A stretch of DNA of 64,000 nucleotides, taken from assembly GCA_965277695.1 (NCBI GenBank), contig CBDIDQ010000142.1, positions 1 through 64,000 of the forward strand. The letters are read 5' to 3'. Below are positions 9,301 through 19,300 of the stretch, piece after piece; position 1 is the first letter of the stretch; each line of letters begins with the position of its first letter. The DNA is from JABSOG01 sp965277695. GTDB lineage: Bacteria > Pseudomonadota > Gammaproteobacteria > Enterobacterales > Alteromonadaceae. The notes beneath the pieces are model-generated. The model worked only from the letters and a program-made list of their open reading frames with translations, was not told the DNA's origin and searched no databases. A program made the translations under genes and the position numbers.

Positions 9301-12300
9301 GAAGAGCAATTACTCAATGATGTCTGTCGTATTATTGTTGAAGCCAACGAACAGCGGCTGGTGTGGATTGGTTATGAGCGTCGTGATGCGAAAAAACGTA
9401 TTGAGGTGATGGCGAGTGCTGGGATTGAGCAGGGGTTTTTAGATCAGGTCGAATATTCTTGGGCTAAAGAGGCGCGAATACAAGGGCCGACCGGTCAGGT
9501 TATTCATAGTGCCAAGCCAGTCGTGGTGGCTGATGTGGCGCTAGATCCTCTTGCTGAGGGTTGGCGGGAAGCGGCACTGGAGCGGGAGTTTTATAGTGTG
9601 CTGGCGGTACCGTTGGCTGAATTTGGTGATGCCTTTGGCGCAATCACTATTTATAGCAAACAGACGGCGGCTTTTGATGAAAGTCGGATTTCAGCCATGG
9701 TTCGGGTGGCGAATACCGTGGCGCAGGGGATCCAGACGTTGCGTTCGGATTTGTTGCGTAAAAAGTCAGAGAGCGAACTCAAAGAGACAGAAGAGCGCAG
9801 TCGTTTATTACTGGAGTCGGTGAAAGAAGGCATTATTGGTTTGGATGATCGTTGCCGGGTGACATTTTCTAATACGGCGGGTGCGGTGATGTTGGGCTGG
9901 CAGCCGGATGATTTGATTGGTCGCAGTTTGCCCGGACTGATTTATCAGGGTTTGTCACTGGCAGACCGACCAGATGAAATGACCAGTCCGATTTACTTTT
10001 CTTGTGCCAGAGGCGAACAACATCAGGTTGATGATGATCAGTTTTACCGTCAGGACGGCAGCGCCTTTGATGTTGAATATCGTAGTGTGCCGATTATAAA
10101 TGGCGATGAAATGAGCGGTGGGGTGCTGGTTTATCGGGATATCAGTGAGCGTAAACAATCAGAGCAGGCGTTGGCGGCGGCGATGGAAGTGGCGGAGCAG
10201 GCGAATAAAGCCAAAGGGGAGTTTTTGGCCAATATGTCCCATGAAATTCGTACTCCGATGAATGCGATTATTGGTATGTCGTCGCTGGCATTGGCGACGG
10301 GTTTAGATCGCAAGCAGCGTAATTACATTGATAAAGTGCATCGTTCGGCCCAGTCGTTGTTGGGGATCATCAACGATATTCTCGACTTTTCAAAAATTGA
10401 AGCGGGTAAAATGGATGTTGAATGTATTGATTTCCGGCTTGAAGCGGTGTTCGACGATTTGGCCAGTCTGTTGGGGTTTAAGGTCGCTGAAAAAGGCATT
10501 GAGTTATTATTTGATATGCCAGCGGATGTGCCGTTGGCGTTAAGAGGCGATCCGCTGCGGTTGGGGCAAATTTTAATTAATTTGGGCAATAATGCGATTA
10601 AATTTACCCAGTTTGGCGAGGTGGTGATCCGAGTGCGGGTGCGTGAGCGCTTTGATGGCTTGGATGTTAACTCGGCTTTTAATTCGGTATTGCTTCACTT
10701 TAGTGTTGAGGACTCAGGTATCGGCATGACACCGGAGCATCAGGCGAGATTGTTTAAGCCTTTTAGTCAGGCGGATTCTTCTACTACTCGCAAGTTTGGC
10801 GGTACCGGGTTGGGATTGGCTATTTCGAAAAAATTGATTGGCATGATGGGTGGCGAAGTGTGGTTGACCTCAGAGCTGGGCGTGGGTAGTCAATTTCAGT
10901 TCACTGCCCGGTTTGATTTGCAAGCTAAGGTGCCTCAGCCATTGGCGATTTCACCGTTGCTGGAGAAGTTACGGGTATTGGTGGTGGATGACAGTCCAAT
11001 TGCGACAGAGATCATGATGTCGATGTTGCAAAGCATGAAAATTTATTGTGTGGCGGTGAGTAGTGGCAGTGAAGCGGTTGAGGCGATATCGCGGGCAGTT
11101 AGTGTGGCTCCTTATGACTTGGTGTTGATGGATTGGCATATGCCGGGCATCAATGGAGTTGAGGCGACGGGCATGATTGCCGGACAACTCGGATCGCGGG
11201 CACCGAAAGTGGTGTTGGTGACGGCTTATCGTTGGGAAGAAATTAGCGAAAGTGCCGAGGGTGTTGATTTTTCTAGTGTGTTGATTAAACCGGTGTCTTC
11301 ATCGACTTTGCTGGATGCGATTTTGGTTTCTCAGGGTCAGGCGGTGACGACGCTTTCGCGGGTGGATCATAACGATAAAGTGGCCGCGCAAACTCGGGCC
11401 AAGTTACGTGGAGCGCGTTTGCTGTTGGTCGAAGATAACGAAATCAATCAGGAGTTGGCGCTGGAATTATTGCAAAGTGCGGGGATCACCGTCACTGTTG
11501 CTGACGATGGTGAGCAGGCGTTACTAGCGCTTGAAAACGCTGGCTTTGACGGGATTTTAATGGATTGCCAGATGCCGGTAATGGATGGTTATCAGGCTAC
11601 GGCGATCATTCGTCAGCAAGCGGTGTATGCTGACTTGCCGATCATTGCGATGACGGCTAATGCCATGACCGGCGATAAAGAAAAAGTAATTAATGCTGGC
11701 ATGAACGACCATATTGCCAAACCAATTGATGTGACGGCGATGTTTATGACGCTGGCTCGATGGATCAAACCGGCATTGAGTGCGGCTGAACTTGAGCCAG
11801 AAGCAATTCCCCAGACTGGCTTAAAAACCGCCTTGCCTGAGGCCGATTTACCGCCATTGACCGGGTTGACTGCCATCAACGTGACAAAAGGTTTGAAAAC
11901 GGTGCAGGGAGATGAGGCTTTTTATCGGCGTTTGCTGATTAAGTTTGCCAAAAACCAGCGGGATTTCAGTGCTCGTTTTGTTGAGGCACAAGTTTCTGCC
12001 GAGGTTGATAATGCCACCCGGGTTGCGCATACGCTTAGAGGTTTAGCTGGCAGTATGGGGGCGTTGACATTGCAACAGGCGGCTTATGAATTAGAAACTG
12101 CCTGTGATAATGGCGAGGACGAAAGCCAAATTGTTGCCCTGTTTACTGCGGTCAATGAACTGCTCAATCAAGTGATTGCACAGGTTGATGGCATCACACC
12201 TGTCGAAGGAAATAGTAAAAGGGAGGCTGGACTGCCAGATACCGCTGGGCTAGATACTGCTGGGCTAGATACTGCTGGGCTAGGTACTGCTGGGCTAGAT

Positions 12301-12741
12301 ACTGCTGGGCTAGATACTGCTGGGCTAGATACTGCTGGGCTAGATACTGCTGGGCTAGATACTGCTGGGCTAGATACTGCTGGGCTAGGTACTGCTGGGC
12401 TAGATACTGCTGGGCTAGATACTGCTGGGCTAGGTACTGCTGGGCTAGATACCGCTGGGCTAGGTACTGCTGGGCTAGATACTGCTGGGCTAGATACCGC
12501 TGGGCTAGATACTGCTGGGCCAGAAAATGCCAAGCTTGAGCTGTTGGCTGAGTTGCTTGAGGCTAATGATGGCGATGCGGCGGATTTGATCACTGAGATC
12601 ATGGCGATTAATCCAGCTGAGCCTTATCGGGGCTTGTTGCAGCAAATTGATGCGGCTATTGGTGAGTATGATTTTGACCAAGCATTGGTTCAATTGGCTG
12701 AGCTGGAGAAGTTGCAACAGATTAGTGTAGGTGAGTCATGA
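6301..12741 (+). CDS. Giant hybrid sensor histidine kinase (SBP_bac_3-Cache-PAS-PAS-GAF-PAS-HK-REC-REC-HPt)
   Basis: This 2146-residue membrane sensor starts with a signal peptide (1-31) and a periplasmic solute-binding domain of the SBP_bac_3 type (about 40-270). Two membrane spans (about 300-321, 340-361), a Cache-like extracellular region and a third span (684-706) follow. The cytoplasm holds PAS (740-855), PAS (856-970), GAF (990-1145) and PAS (1165-1285). Then come HisKA with phospho-acceptor His1314 (MSHEIRTPMNAIIGMS), HATPase (NNAIKF, DSGIGM, GGTGLGLAI), two receiver domains (Asp1611 and Asp1755) and an HPt domain (His1910). A 19-unit TAGLD/TAGLG repeat (1981-2075) separates the HPt from a C-terminal helical module that contains ANDGDA. 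The stop overlaps the next kinase start (ATGA), so the two are translationally coupled. The repeat and the two receivers suggest an internal phosphorelay. The signal is unknown; the SBP_bac_3 domain suggests an amino acid or similar small polar ligand. Confidence 0.9.
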   Translation: MLNKTKQIVGGWCLWGMLMLMLLLSGLPASAQDADGANIVELTEEEIQWIQQYQVKVGVEEWTPVIFSKADGTAGGLAGGYLDLVAKYTGLQYEMTSDLWDPLLQRFKAGELDVLPATLHTDERATFGLFSDPYFKMREFFYIRNDNDAIKSELDLAHSKIVVVKGYGSIGKLKRHFPGATIVEAFDLPAAINAVLNSEVEALIDAQMVVGSAIERDAIFGLKGVTQNLFPPSPVHFLSRIDEPLLQSILQKGLNAVTEKEREALVKRWLFAAEPIEKPEAKPPQSGQKKPESVDDSTVTIWLFVIAVVVFFLLMGLTYILPQYLSDDALANQFGSAKFRLVAIQVTSVIVILVLALVWSTLEKNRKSSLLSVKAELTFVLQTTTEMLEYWVEGRHKLLAQVAKDPKLLALTQQLLLVPQQQASLQQSAVQYRARTFFRQQQADLGSEGFFIIAPGNINIASQRNFNLGAVNVIAEQAPELLAQAFAGQSVFITPMPTDLTAEIDMQADNITNALTMFFLAPIKGPEGDILAVLAQRLSPAARLSKILQQGRISQTGESYLVNPTGGILTESRFADHLRQTGLMKRGSRVLLQARDPGVNLVLGELSLLARAEQPLTTMATDIKRQSGLPYSMDKVVKINVKGYRDYRGVPVYGAWWWIPGIGVGMTTEIDVDEALLGYYEMRLNLLVLISLTLLLAIASTLLTVTIGQRATRAMQRSKNELEGKVLVRTKKLKEREETLWDLYENAPVAYASIDPHNWHFLKHNSAFAQLLSQTREAFAVMSWHDLLADNSVDSRIEQAATGQLIKDHELQVKRSNGEHLYVLLSAIPAYTKSGEINEIRLTLIDVSERKTGEERLAALLESAPDAMLVVNRQGDLVLVNSKVEKLFGYTRNELLAGNVSMLSPKDSQEGLQSMRKRFFDNPSVRMMGKTGGFKGKRKNEETFPIEVGLSPLKTSEGELLVAVIRDITERHQEEQRIAQTNRDLSTLSLINEAVAQALTEEQLLNDVCRIIVEANEQRLVWIGYERRDAKKRIEVMASAGIEQGFLDQVEYSWAKEARIQGPTGQVIHSAKPVVVADVALDPLAEGWREAALEREFYSVLAVPLAEFGDAFGAITIYSKQTAAFDESRISAMVRVANTVAQGIQTLRSDLLRKKSESELKETEERSRLLLESVKEGIIGLDDRCRVTFSNTAGAVMLGWQPDDLIGRSLPGLIYQGLSLADRPDEMTSPIYFSCARGEQHQVDDDQFYRQDGSAFDVEYRSVPIINGDEMSGGVLVYRDISERKQSEQALAAAMEVAEQANKAKGEFLANMSHEIRTPMNAIIGMSSLALATGLDRKQRNYIDKVHRSAQSLLGIINDILDFSKIEAGKMDVECIDFRLEAVFDDLASLLGFKVAEKGIELLFDMPADVPLALRGDPLRLGQILINLGNNAIKFTQFGEVVIRVRVRERFDGLDVNSAFNSVLLHFSVEDSGIGMTPEHQARLFKPFSQADSSTTRKFGGTGLGLAISKKLIGMMGGEVWLTSELGVGSQFQFTARFDLQAKVPQPLAISPLLEKLRVLVVDDSPIATEIMMSMLQSMKIYCVAVSSGSEAVEAISRAVSVAPYDLVLMDWHMPGINGVEATGMIAGQLGSRAPKVVLVTAYRWEEISESAEGVDFSSVLIKPVSSSTLLDAILVSQGQAVTTLSRVDHNDKVAAQTRAKLRGARLLLVEDNEINQELALELLQSAGITVTVADDGEQALLALENAGFDGILMDCQMPVMDGYQATAIIRQQAVYADLPIIAMTANAMTGDKEKVINAGMNDHIAKPIDVTAMFMTLARWIKPALSAAELEPEAIPQTGLKTALPEADLPPLTGLTAINVTKGLKTVQGDEAFYRRLLIKFAKNQRDFSARFVEAQVSAEVDNATRVAHTLRGLAGSMGALTLQQAAYELETACDNGEDESQIVALFTAVNELLNQVIAQVDGITPVEGNSKREAGLPDTAGLDTAGLDTAGLGTAGLDTAGLDTAGLDTAGLDTAGLDTAGLDTAGLGTAGLDTAGLDTAGLGTAGLDTAGLGTAGLDTAGLDTAGLDTAGPENAKLELLAELLEANDGDAADLITEIMAINPAEPYRGLLQQIDAAIGEYDFDQALVQLAELEKLQQISVGES
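12241..12525 (+). repeat. In-frame 15-bp minisatellite, 19 units
   Basis: Nineteen head-to-tail copies of actgctgggctagat, with a few aggt/accg variants and a diverged last unit, encode TAGLD or TAGLG. The unit length is a multiple of three, so copy-number change keeps the kinase open. It forms a linker between the HPt domain and the C-terminal module. Confidence 0.97.
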
Positions 12742-15700
12742 ATCTGGCGATTAATTCAACCACTTTGCGCTTTCGTGATGACAAGGTTGAGGCGGCGTAT
12801 CGCAGTCAAGCGTTGCCGATGACACGATTGTTAATGCGTATTGCCATTATGATGATTGTGGCGTTGTTTGTTGGTTTGGCATCGATTGGTGATCATTTGG
12901 CGCAACCGCCGACATTAGAAAACTTAAACAATATTCGTTTTGCTGTGGTGGCACCGATCACCTTAGGTTTGTTTTTATTGAGTTTTATGGTTCGCAGCCA
13001 TCGGGCGGTGGTGTTTATCAGCTTTGCTGCGGCGATGACGGTGGGCGGTGGTCAGTTAGCGGTGACTTATTATAGTGGCGCGGAGCTGGCATTACTGTGG
13101 CATGGTATTTATGCGGCAATTTTTTTCGGCACTATCACCATGACCGGGTTGAATCATATCAGTGGTTCTATTGCCTGTTTATCAATACTATCGGTGCATA
13201 GCTTTATTGTGCTGACGATCCATAATTTGAGCTTAGCCCATTACACCATTGAAATGACTAATCTGCTGTCGACCATTCTGGTGGCAGTGGTTTCTAACTA
13301 TCTTATCGGTTTGCAATCGCGCAGGCATTTTGTCAGCGAGCATAAACTCTCGATTGCCACTGAATCGTTAAAAACTCGCGAAAAACGGCTGTATACCTTA
13401 TATGAGTATGCGCCGATTGCCTATGCCAGTTTAAATGTCACCGGCTGTCGTGTGGTGAGTTATAACGAAGCGTTCAAAAAACTATTAGGCTTTTCACAAC
13501 AAGGTGAGGCTTTGGTGGGAACGCTTGAGGAGATATCATGGTCGCAATTTTTGCCTGAGGTGGTGGTGCCGAATGAGCAGAAAAGCTGTTTTGCTTCGTT
13601 GCTGAAAAGTGAAGGGGCGATTGTTGATTCAGAAGTGCAATTATTGCGTTCAGACGGCGGCCATTTAGACGTTTTATTGTCGGCGGTACCTGGGCTTGAT
13701 GAACAGGGCGAAATGAATGAAATACGCCTGACATTAGTGGATATCAGTGCTCGCAAGGCGGCTGAGCAGCGTTTTTCTGCTTTGATGGAGTCTGCGCCTG
13801 ATGCCATTATGGTGAGCAAAGAAGATGGTATTTTGGTGTTGATCAACTCTCGTGCTGAGCAGGTTTTTGGTTATCCTCACAATGAGTTATTGAGTACGCC
13901 GATTGAGCGCTTGTTGTCAGAGCCGTTAGTTTTTTCGCAGGCAGAGGGGCAAATTGACAGGCGGTTACAGGGTCGGCGTAAAAATGGCAGCTTGTTTGAA
14001 GCGGAGTTGAGTTGCAACCGGATCATTGATCATCAGGAGAGTTTGTTGGTGACGGTGATCCACGATATTACTCAGCGTCAGGCGGATGAAGATCGCTTGG
14101 CTCGTAACCATAGAGATATGATGGCGCAGACCTTAATTAACGATGCAGTAAAACAGGCGATGACTGAGGCGCAGTTGTTGGCAGATGTGTGTCGTATTTT
14201 GCTTGAAGTGCATCAAAAGCGTTTGGTGTGGATTGGTTATCGTCAAAGTGATAAACGTTGCAGCATATTGCCGATGGCGCGTTTTGGTTATGACAAGGGG
14301 TTTTTGGCTAAAGCGCATTATAGCTGGTCGGCGGGGTCTGAGAGTCAGGGACCGACCGGGCGGGCGATATTGCACAATGAAGTGGTGATTGTTGAGGATA
14401 CGGTGAGGGATATCTCATTTGTGCCTTGGCGTGCTTATGCCATTGACCGGGGTTATGCCTGTGTTTTGGCGGTGCCGTTAGTGCTAAAAGGCGAAACTTT
14501 TGGTGCGATCACCTTGTACGGCGAAGAAGTGGGTGAGTTTGATCAAGGCAGCATTAAAAACCTGCAACGAATTGCTGATATGGTGGCCAACGCGGTGCAG
14601 AATCTGCGGACGAAAGAGGCGAGACAGGCGGCTGAAAAAGACTTAAAAGAGACTGAAGAGCGCGGTCGGTTATTGTTGCAATCGATTGATGAAGGCATTT
14701 TTGGTTTAGATATTGAGGGTCGAGTGACGTTTATGAATCCGGCGGGAGCACGGTTGTTGGGTTGGCGGGATTACGAGCTGATTGGGCGCAAGGTTCACGA
14801 CCTGATCCATCACAGTTATGCCGATGGTGCGGAGTATCCGCTTGAGGCTTGTCCGATGCATAAAACCTGTTGTTTGGGTGAATCCCAATATATTGATGAC
14901 GAGGTATTGTGGCGTCAGGATGGCAACTCGTTTGCGGCGGCTTATGCCAGTCGTCCAATCACTAAAGACGGTGAATTGGTTGGGGCGGTGATTAGTTTCA
15001 GAGATGTTTCTGAGCTTAAAGCAGTGACTGCTGATTTAGAGCAGGCGATGCATCGGGCGGAGGAGAGCACTCAAGCCAAGTCGGATTTTTTAGCTAATAT
15101 GAGTCATGAAATTCGCACACCGATGAATGCCATTATTGGTTTGAGTCATTTGTTGTTGGGCACTGAACTGAACAATCAACAGCATAATTATTTAAGCAAA
15201 ATCAACGGTTCGGCGACTAACTTATTGGGTTTGATCAACGACATTCTGGATTTTTCGGCAATGGAAGCGGGCGAGTTTATCATTGAGTCGACGGTTTTTG
15301 ATTTGAATGAACAGGTGCTAGTGGGATTATCGGCGATGGCGGATAGCAAAGCTGAGCACAAAGGATTGGCGTGGTCATGTGAGTTGGCCGCTGATGTGCC
15401 GATGGGTTTGAATGGTGACGCCAAACGTTTGTCTCAGGTATTAAATCACCTGCTGGACAATGCGATTAAATTCACCGAATCAGGTGATGTGCAATTGCGC
15501 ATTAGTTGCGAGCCAAAACAGCTTGAGTTAAAACAGCTTGAGCTAAAACAGCTTGAGCTAAAACAGCACGAGCAGCTGTTATTGCGATTTGAGCTTGAAG
15601 ACAGTGGTATTGGCATGAGCGAAGACGAATGCAAACGGTTATTCCAGTCGTTCTCTCAAGCCGATAGTTCGGCAACCCGCAAATATGGCGGTGCCGGATT

Positions 15701-16109
15701 AGGGCTGACGATTTGCGCCGAACTGGTGGCCTTAATGCAAGGCGAAATGGGGGTTGATTCGACTCCGGGTGTTGGCTCCACCTTTTGGTTTACCGCCCGC
15801 TTGGGTTATCAGCTAGCAACAGCCGCTGTTAGCCAGCCACTGCTTCCTCCACCTGTCACCAGCGTAAGCGAAGAATTAAGTGAAGAGTTAAGCCTTGATG
15901 AAAAAGCCAAAATCCAACCCTTAATCGTTCGTCTGCGAAAATTATTGATAGCCAACGATGGTGACGCCATTGAGCTGTTGGATGAGCTGCTATTGCTGCT
16001 CGGTAATAGTGATGAAGCCGGGCAGTTTAAAGCCGTGAGCCGCAAAGTCGCAGCTTATGAGTTTGAGCAGGCGTTGGTTTTGCTGAATGAGGTGGTGTTG
16101 CGCAATTAA
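12738..16109 (+). CDS. Membrane sensor histidine kinase (7TM-like-PAS-PAS-GAF-PAS-HK), no receiver
   Basis: This 1123-residue kinase overlaps the preceding one by 4 bp. The N-terminus (about 30-200) has six or so hydrophobic spans instead of the periplasmic sensor of its neighbour. From there the order is the same: PAS (about 218-340), PAS (344-455), GAF (466-625), PAS (640-765), HisKA with His790 (MSHEIRTPMNAIIGLS), HATPase (about 885-1025; DNAIKFTES, DSGIGMSED, GGAGLGLTI). Sequence similarity is clear throughout, for example ITLYGEEVGEFDQ against the neighbour's ITIYSKQTAAFDE, so the pair arose by duplication followed by sensor exchange. It lacks REC and HPt domains but ends in the same helical ANDGDA module (about 1060-1123). 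A KQLEL repeat (3-4 units of 15 bp, near 15520-15565) is inserted inside the ATPase domain. It may signal through the hybrid partner's receivers (inference). Confidence 0.88.
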   Translation: MNLAINSTTLRFRDDKVEAAYRSQALPMTRLLMRIAIMMIVALFVGLASIGDHLAQPPTLENLNNIRFAVVAPITLGLFLLSFMVRSHRAVVFISFAAAMTVGGGQLAVTYYSGAELALLWHGIYAAIFFGTITMTGLNHISGSIACLSILSVHSFIVLTIHNLSLAHYTIEMTNLLSTILVAVVSNYLIGLQSRRHFVSEHKLSIATESLKTREKRLYTLYEYAPIAYASLNVTGCRVVSYNEAFKKLLGFSQQGEALVGTLEEISWSQFLPEVVVPNEQKSCFASLLKSEGAIVDSEVQLLRSDGGHLDVLLSAVPGLDEQGEMNEIRLTLVDISARKAAEQRFSALMESAPDAIMVSKEDGILVLINSRAEQVFGYPHNELLSTPIERLLSEPLVFSQAEGQIDRRLQGRRKNGSLFEAELSCNRIIDHQESLLVTVIHDITQRQADEDRLARNHRDMMAQTLINDAVKQAMTEAQLLADVCRILLEVHQKRLVWIGYRQSDKRCSILPMARFGYDKGFLAKAHYSWSAGSESQGPTGRAILHNEVVIVEDTVRDISFVPWRAYAIDRGYACVLAVPLVLKGETFGAITLYGEEVGEFDQGSIKNLQRIADMVANAVQNLRTKEARQAAEKDLKETEERGRLLLQSIDEGIFGLDIEGRVTFMNPAGARLLGWRDYELIGRKVHDLIHHSYADGAEYPLEACPMHKTCCLGESQYIDDEVLWRQDGNSFAAAYASRPITKDGELVGAVISFRDVSELKAVTADLEQAMHRAEESTQAKSDFLANMSHEIRTPMNAIIGLSHLLLGTELNNQQHNYLSKINGSATNLLGLINDILDFSAMEAGEFIIESTVFDLNEQVLVGLSAMADSKAEHKGLAWSCELAADVPMGLNGDAKRLSQVLNHLLDNAIKFTESGDVQLRISCEPKQLELKQLELKQLELKQHEQLLLRFELEDSGIGMSEDECKRLFQSFSQADSSATRKYGGAGLGLTICAELVALMQGEMGVDSTPGVGSTFWFTARLGYQLATAAVSQPLLPPPVTSVSEELSEELSLDEKAKIQPLIVRLRKLLIANDGDAIELLDELLLLLGNSDEAGQFKAVSRKVAAYEFEQALVLLNEVVLRN

Positions 16110-16152
16110 CAGCAGAGCAGAAGCAGGCTCTGATCAGCTATTTTTCAACATT

Positions 16153-16204
16153 CACGAGGTTGAAACCTCGTCTACGTCGTAGACGCGAATTCATTCGCGT
16201 TTTT
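16153..16204 (+). terminator. Palindromic repeat copy 2 with rho-independent terminator
   Basis: Two hairpins follow the kinase operon. The first is acgaggtt-ga-aacctcgt (16154-16171). The second is acgcgaat-tc-attcgcgt (16183-16200), followed by TTTT. The second has the form of an intrinsic terminator. Both halves recur elsewhere in the window as the dispersed repeat family. Confidence 0.75.
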
Positions 16205-16307
16205 CAGATTAAAGCCATAATCGAAATAAAAACCTATTCAACCACAGACTTTATCTGTATCATCCGAAGCCAATTAAGCGACAAAATAAGTAATAAAGGG
16301 ACTTTAG

Positions 16308-19300
16308 ATGTTACGCGTTACCCCATTTCTGACAGCGATGCTGTTATTCACCTGGCTATTTTTATCCCCGCAATCCATCGCGACTGAGGTCGAATGGTCC
16401 ATTGAGGCCCATCAACCCCATTTTGCTGATATCAATGGTGATGGCGTTCAAGATATGTTGCTGCAAGCCAATACGTCGGCACAAACCAGCTCATTGGTTT
16501 TAGGTGAGGGAGTCGCCGCAGGTGTTGGTTATACGGTTGATAATCAACGTCCATTGCCTGCTCAATTATCAACGGCTGTTGTTAATACCGCCAAACTGAC
16601 ACTGGCCGATTTTAATGGTGATGGGCTGGCTGATGTCCTTGTTTTTACCCCTGCTCAGCAAATACTCACGCTTTATTTCAGTCAACCAACGGGGTTTAGC
16701 CCGGGGATTGATTATACTGTTGCCGAATTGGAATGGTTGGCCGATGCAGTCAACTATGACTTGAAGGCAGGCGATTTTAACGGCGATGGTCACCAAGACT
16801 TGTTGGCGGTGGCAGCGAAAAAGCACTCGCATTATTTGATGCATAGTAATGCCGTTGGTCAGTTGGCGGTGGTGCAGGCGATTAAAAAGAACGTCAAATG
16901 GGGTCAAAATAAAGCCGAAAAGCTGCTTATCGCGGATTATAACGGGGATGGTCGGGCGGATGTCTTCGCTTTATCAAAAAAGAAACATAAAAAGCATCAT
17001 GTGATTTACGCCGATGGTTCGGGTTTGTTAGACACTAAACACGCTGAAGCGCGGGACCTTGATGATTGGGATGCTGATACTCACAGTGTTATCGTGGCGG
17101 GTACTGTTGCTGGCACTGCTGACTTGCTGCGCTTGCATAACGCCACTGGCGGCGTCGATGAAAATGATATCGCGCTGGCGCAAGACGCCTGTGAACCCAA
17201 TTGCAGTCATCAAGTTTATACGGTCAAAACCGCCACCACGGCGAGTTTTACTGCGCTCACCAGCGTCCCTTCAACACCCACGACAGCACCCGGTCCAATC
17301 GGTAGTAGCTATATTGCGATTAACAGCAGTTACGCTATCAATATGCCGAGTGTTCAAGGTGCGACTATTTATCAACTTTATGAATCGGCACATAACTCGA
17401 CTTCATTACCTGCCGATAGCAGTTACCAGCGCATCAGTTTCGGTAGTTCAACCACTATTTTTCGCAGTACGCCGAGCGTCGGTTATCGTTGGTTTAAGTA
17501 CCAAGCCTGTAATGCGGCGGGTTGCTCGGGTTTTAGTCCATTGCGACGCATTTACCTATATGGCACCCCGGGTATCCCCAACAATTTATCTATCTCAGCC
17601 ACCAGTGTTAACGTCGGCACACCGTTTAGCGTCTCCTGGACACCTGCATCTGGTTCGGTTGATGGCACGGTTTATAGCGTTTATCAAGCGTATAACGGCA
17701 ATGAAAGTGTGGTCTATTCCGTGACACGAAAGCATTGGAGTGAGAGCCGTTATAGTTACTCAACCGCGCAATATGTTGGTGGCAGCTTTCGTTATCGAGT
17801 GCAAGCCTGTAGTCCGGGGGTGGGCTGTGGTGGCTCGGTGGTGGTTAATCAAACCGTGATAGCGCCGAATACCGCGCCTGTGGCCAATACAGATTATGCC
17901 TCGGTCAATGAAGACAGTGTGGTTTATATCGATACCAAAGCCAATGACACTGATGCACAAGGCGACGCGCTTACCGTGGCAACCTATGGTGCGGCGGCTC
18001 ACGGTAGTATCAGCGTGATTAACAATACCATTCGTTATGCCCCTGCGGCGAATTTCCACGGCAGTGATTCGTTTAGTTATCGGGCACGGGACACCTCTGG
18101 GTGGTATTCTCAACCTGCGGTGGTGTATGTCACGGTTAATGCTGTCAATGATGCGCCGACGGGCAGTGTGGTGATATCAGGTCAGGCTAGTGTCGGTCAA
18201 ACCTTAACCGCCAGTGCGTCATTAAATGATGTTGATGGCATGGGCGCGTTGAGCTATCAATGGTATCGACAGGGCGCAGCTATTGCCGGGGCCACGGGCA
18301 CCCGCTATTTAGTGAATGTTAATGATGCCGGGTCGACCTTGACCGTCAGTGCCCGTTATCGTGATGGTGGCGGCACCGATGAGCAGGTCAATAGTGCGGC
18401 CACCGCCGTGGTGATGAATGCGGTCAGTGATTGGCAGCAACTCGGTCCAGTGGTGGTGGCTGATTCGACGGTGACGGCACCAGTATTGGCGGCGGTCGAT
18501 TTACGCGCGGCGACGGTGAAAGGCGGGGCGGGCGTGTCTGGCGGTCAAGCCCGTTATCAAATCCCGATTGATTTACCACCCGGGCGTAAAGGTATTCAAC
18601 CGTCGGTGTCGGTGACTTACAGTTCACAAGGGGGCAATGGCATTGTCGGTCATGGCTGGTCACTCAATGCGGGTGGGGCGATTAGCCGCTGTGGCCCGAC
18701 CTATGCGCAAGATGGCTTGAGCCAATCCGTGACGTTTACTGCCGATGACCGCTTTTGTTTGAATGGTCAACGGCTGATGGTGACCGCGCTCGGTTATGGC
18801 CAAGTGGGCGCGACTTATCGCACTGAGATGGATAGTTTTGTTGTTGTCACCCAAACGGCGGCAGGTTTCAGCGTGGCCCGTCCGGATGGCTCAACGGCGA
18901 CGTATGAAACGCCTTTTTCACCGGAGGGTATCGCGGGTGTGTTGACGTGGAAGTTGACGTCTGAATCGTGGTCTGGTGGTAAAAATACCATTGATTATGT
19001 CTATAGTGAAACCACCGCTGGTGAGCATTTATTATCGACCATTTATTATACCGGTAGTGATGGTAGCCTGGGTGACCGCACGGTGCAATTCGAGTATGAA
19101 ACCCGAACCGATGCCCGTGAAAGCTATCTGGCAGGCGGTAAAATCGTCAGTCGACAACGGTTAAAGGCGATTAACACCCTGGTTGGCGAGCGGACGATTA
19201 GCCGCTATAAACTCGCCTACAGTCAAAGTCAGGCGAGCCAACGCAGCTTGTTGGCCAGCGTACAGCGTTGTGGGAGCTATGATGCGGTGACGCAGTGTAC

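Noticed and set aside
12241..12525. CRISPR array
   Set aside because: The units are contiguous 15-bp repeats with no spacers and lie inside a coding frame.
12168..12602. Minus-strand open frame of Ser-Ser-Pro-Ala-Val repeats
   Set aside because: It is the mirror of the in-frame minisatellite in the sensor kinase; any frame through a 15-bp repeat without stops stays open.
16160..16387. 75-residue plus-strand open frame across the terminator
   Set aside because: It spans the terminator hairpins and overlaps the Rhs start in another frame; no family resemblance.
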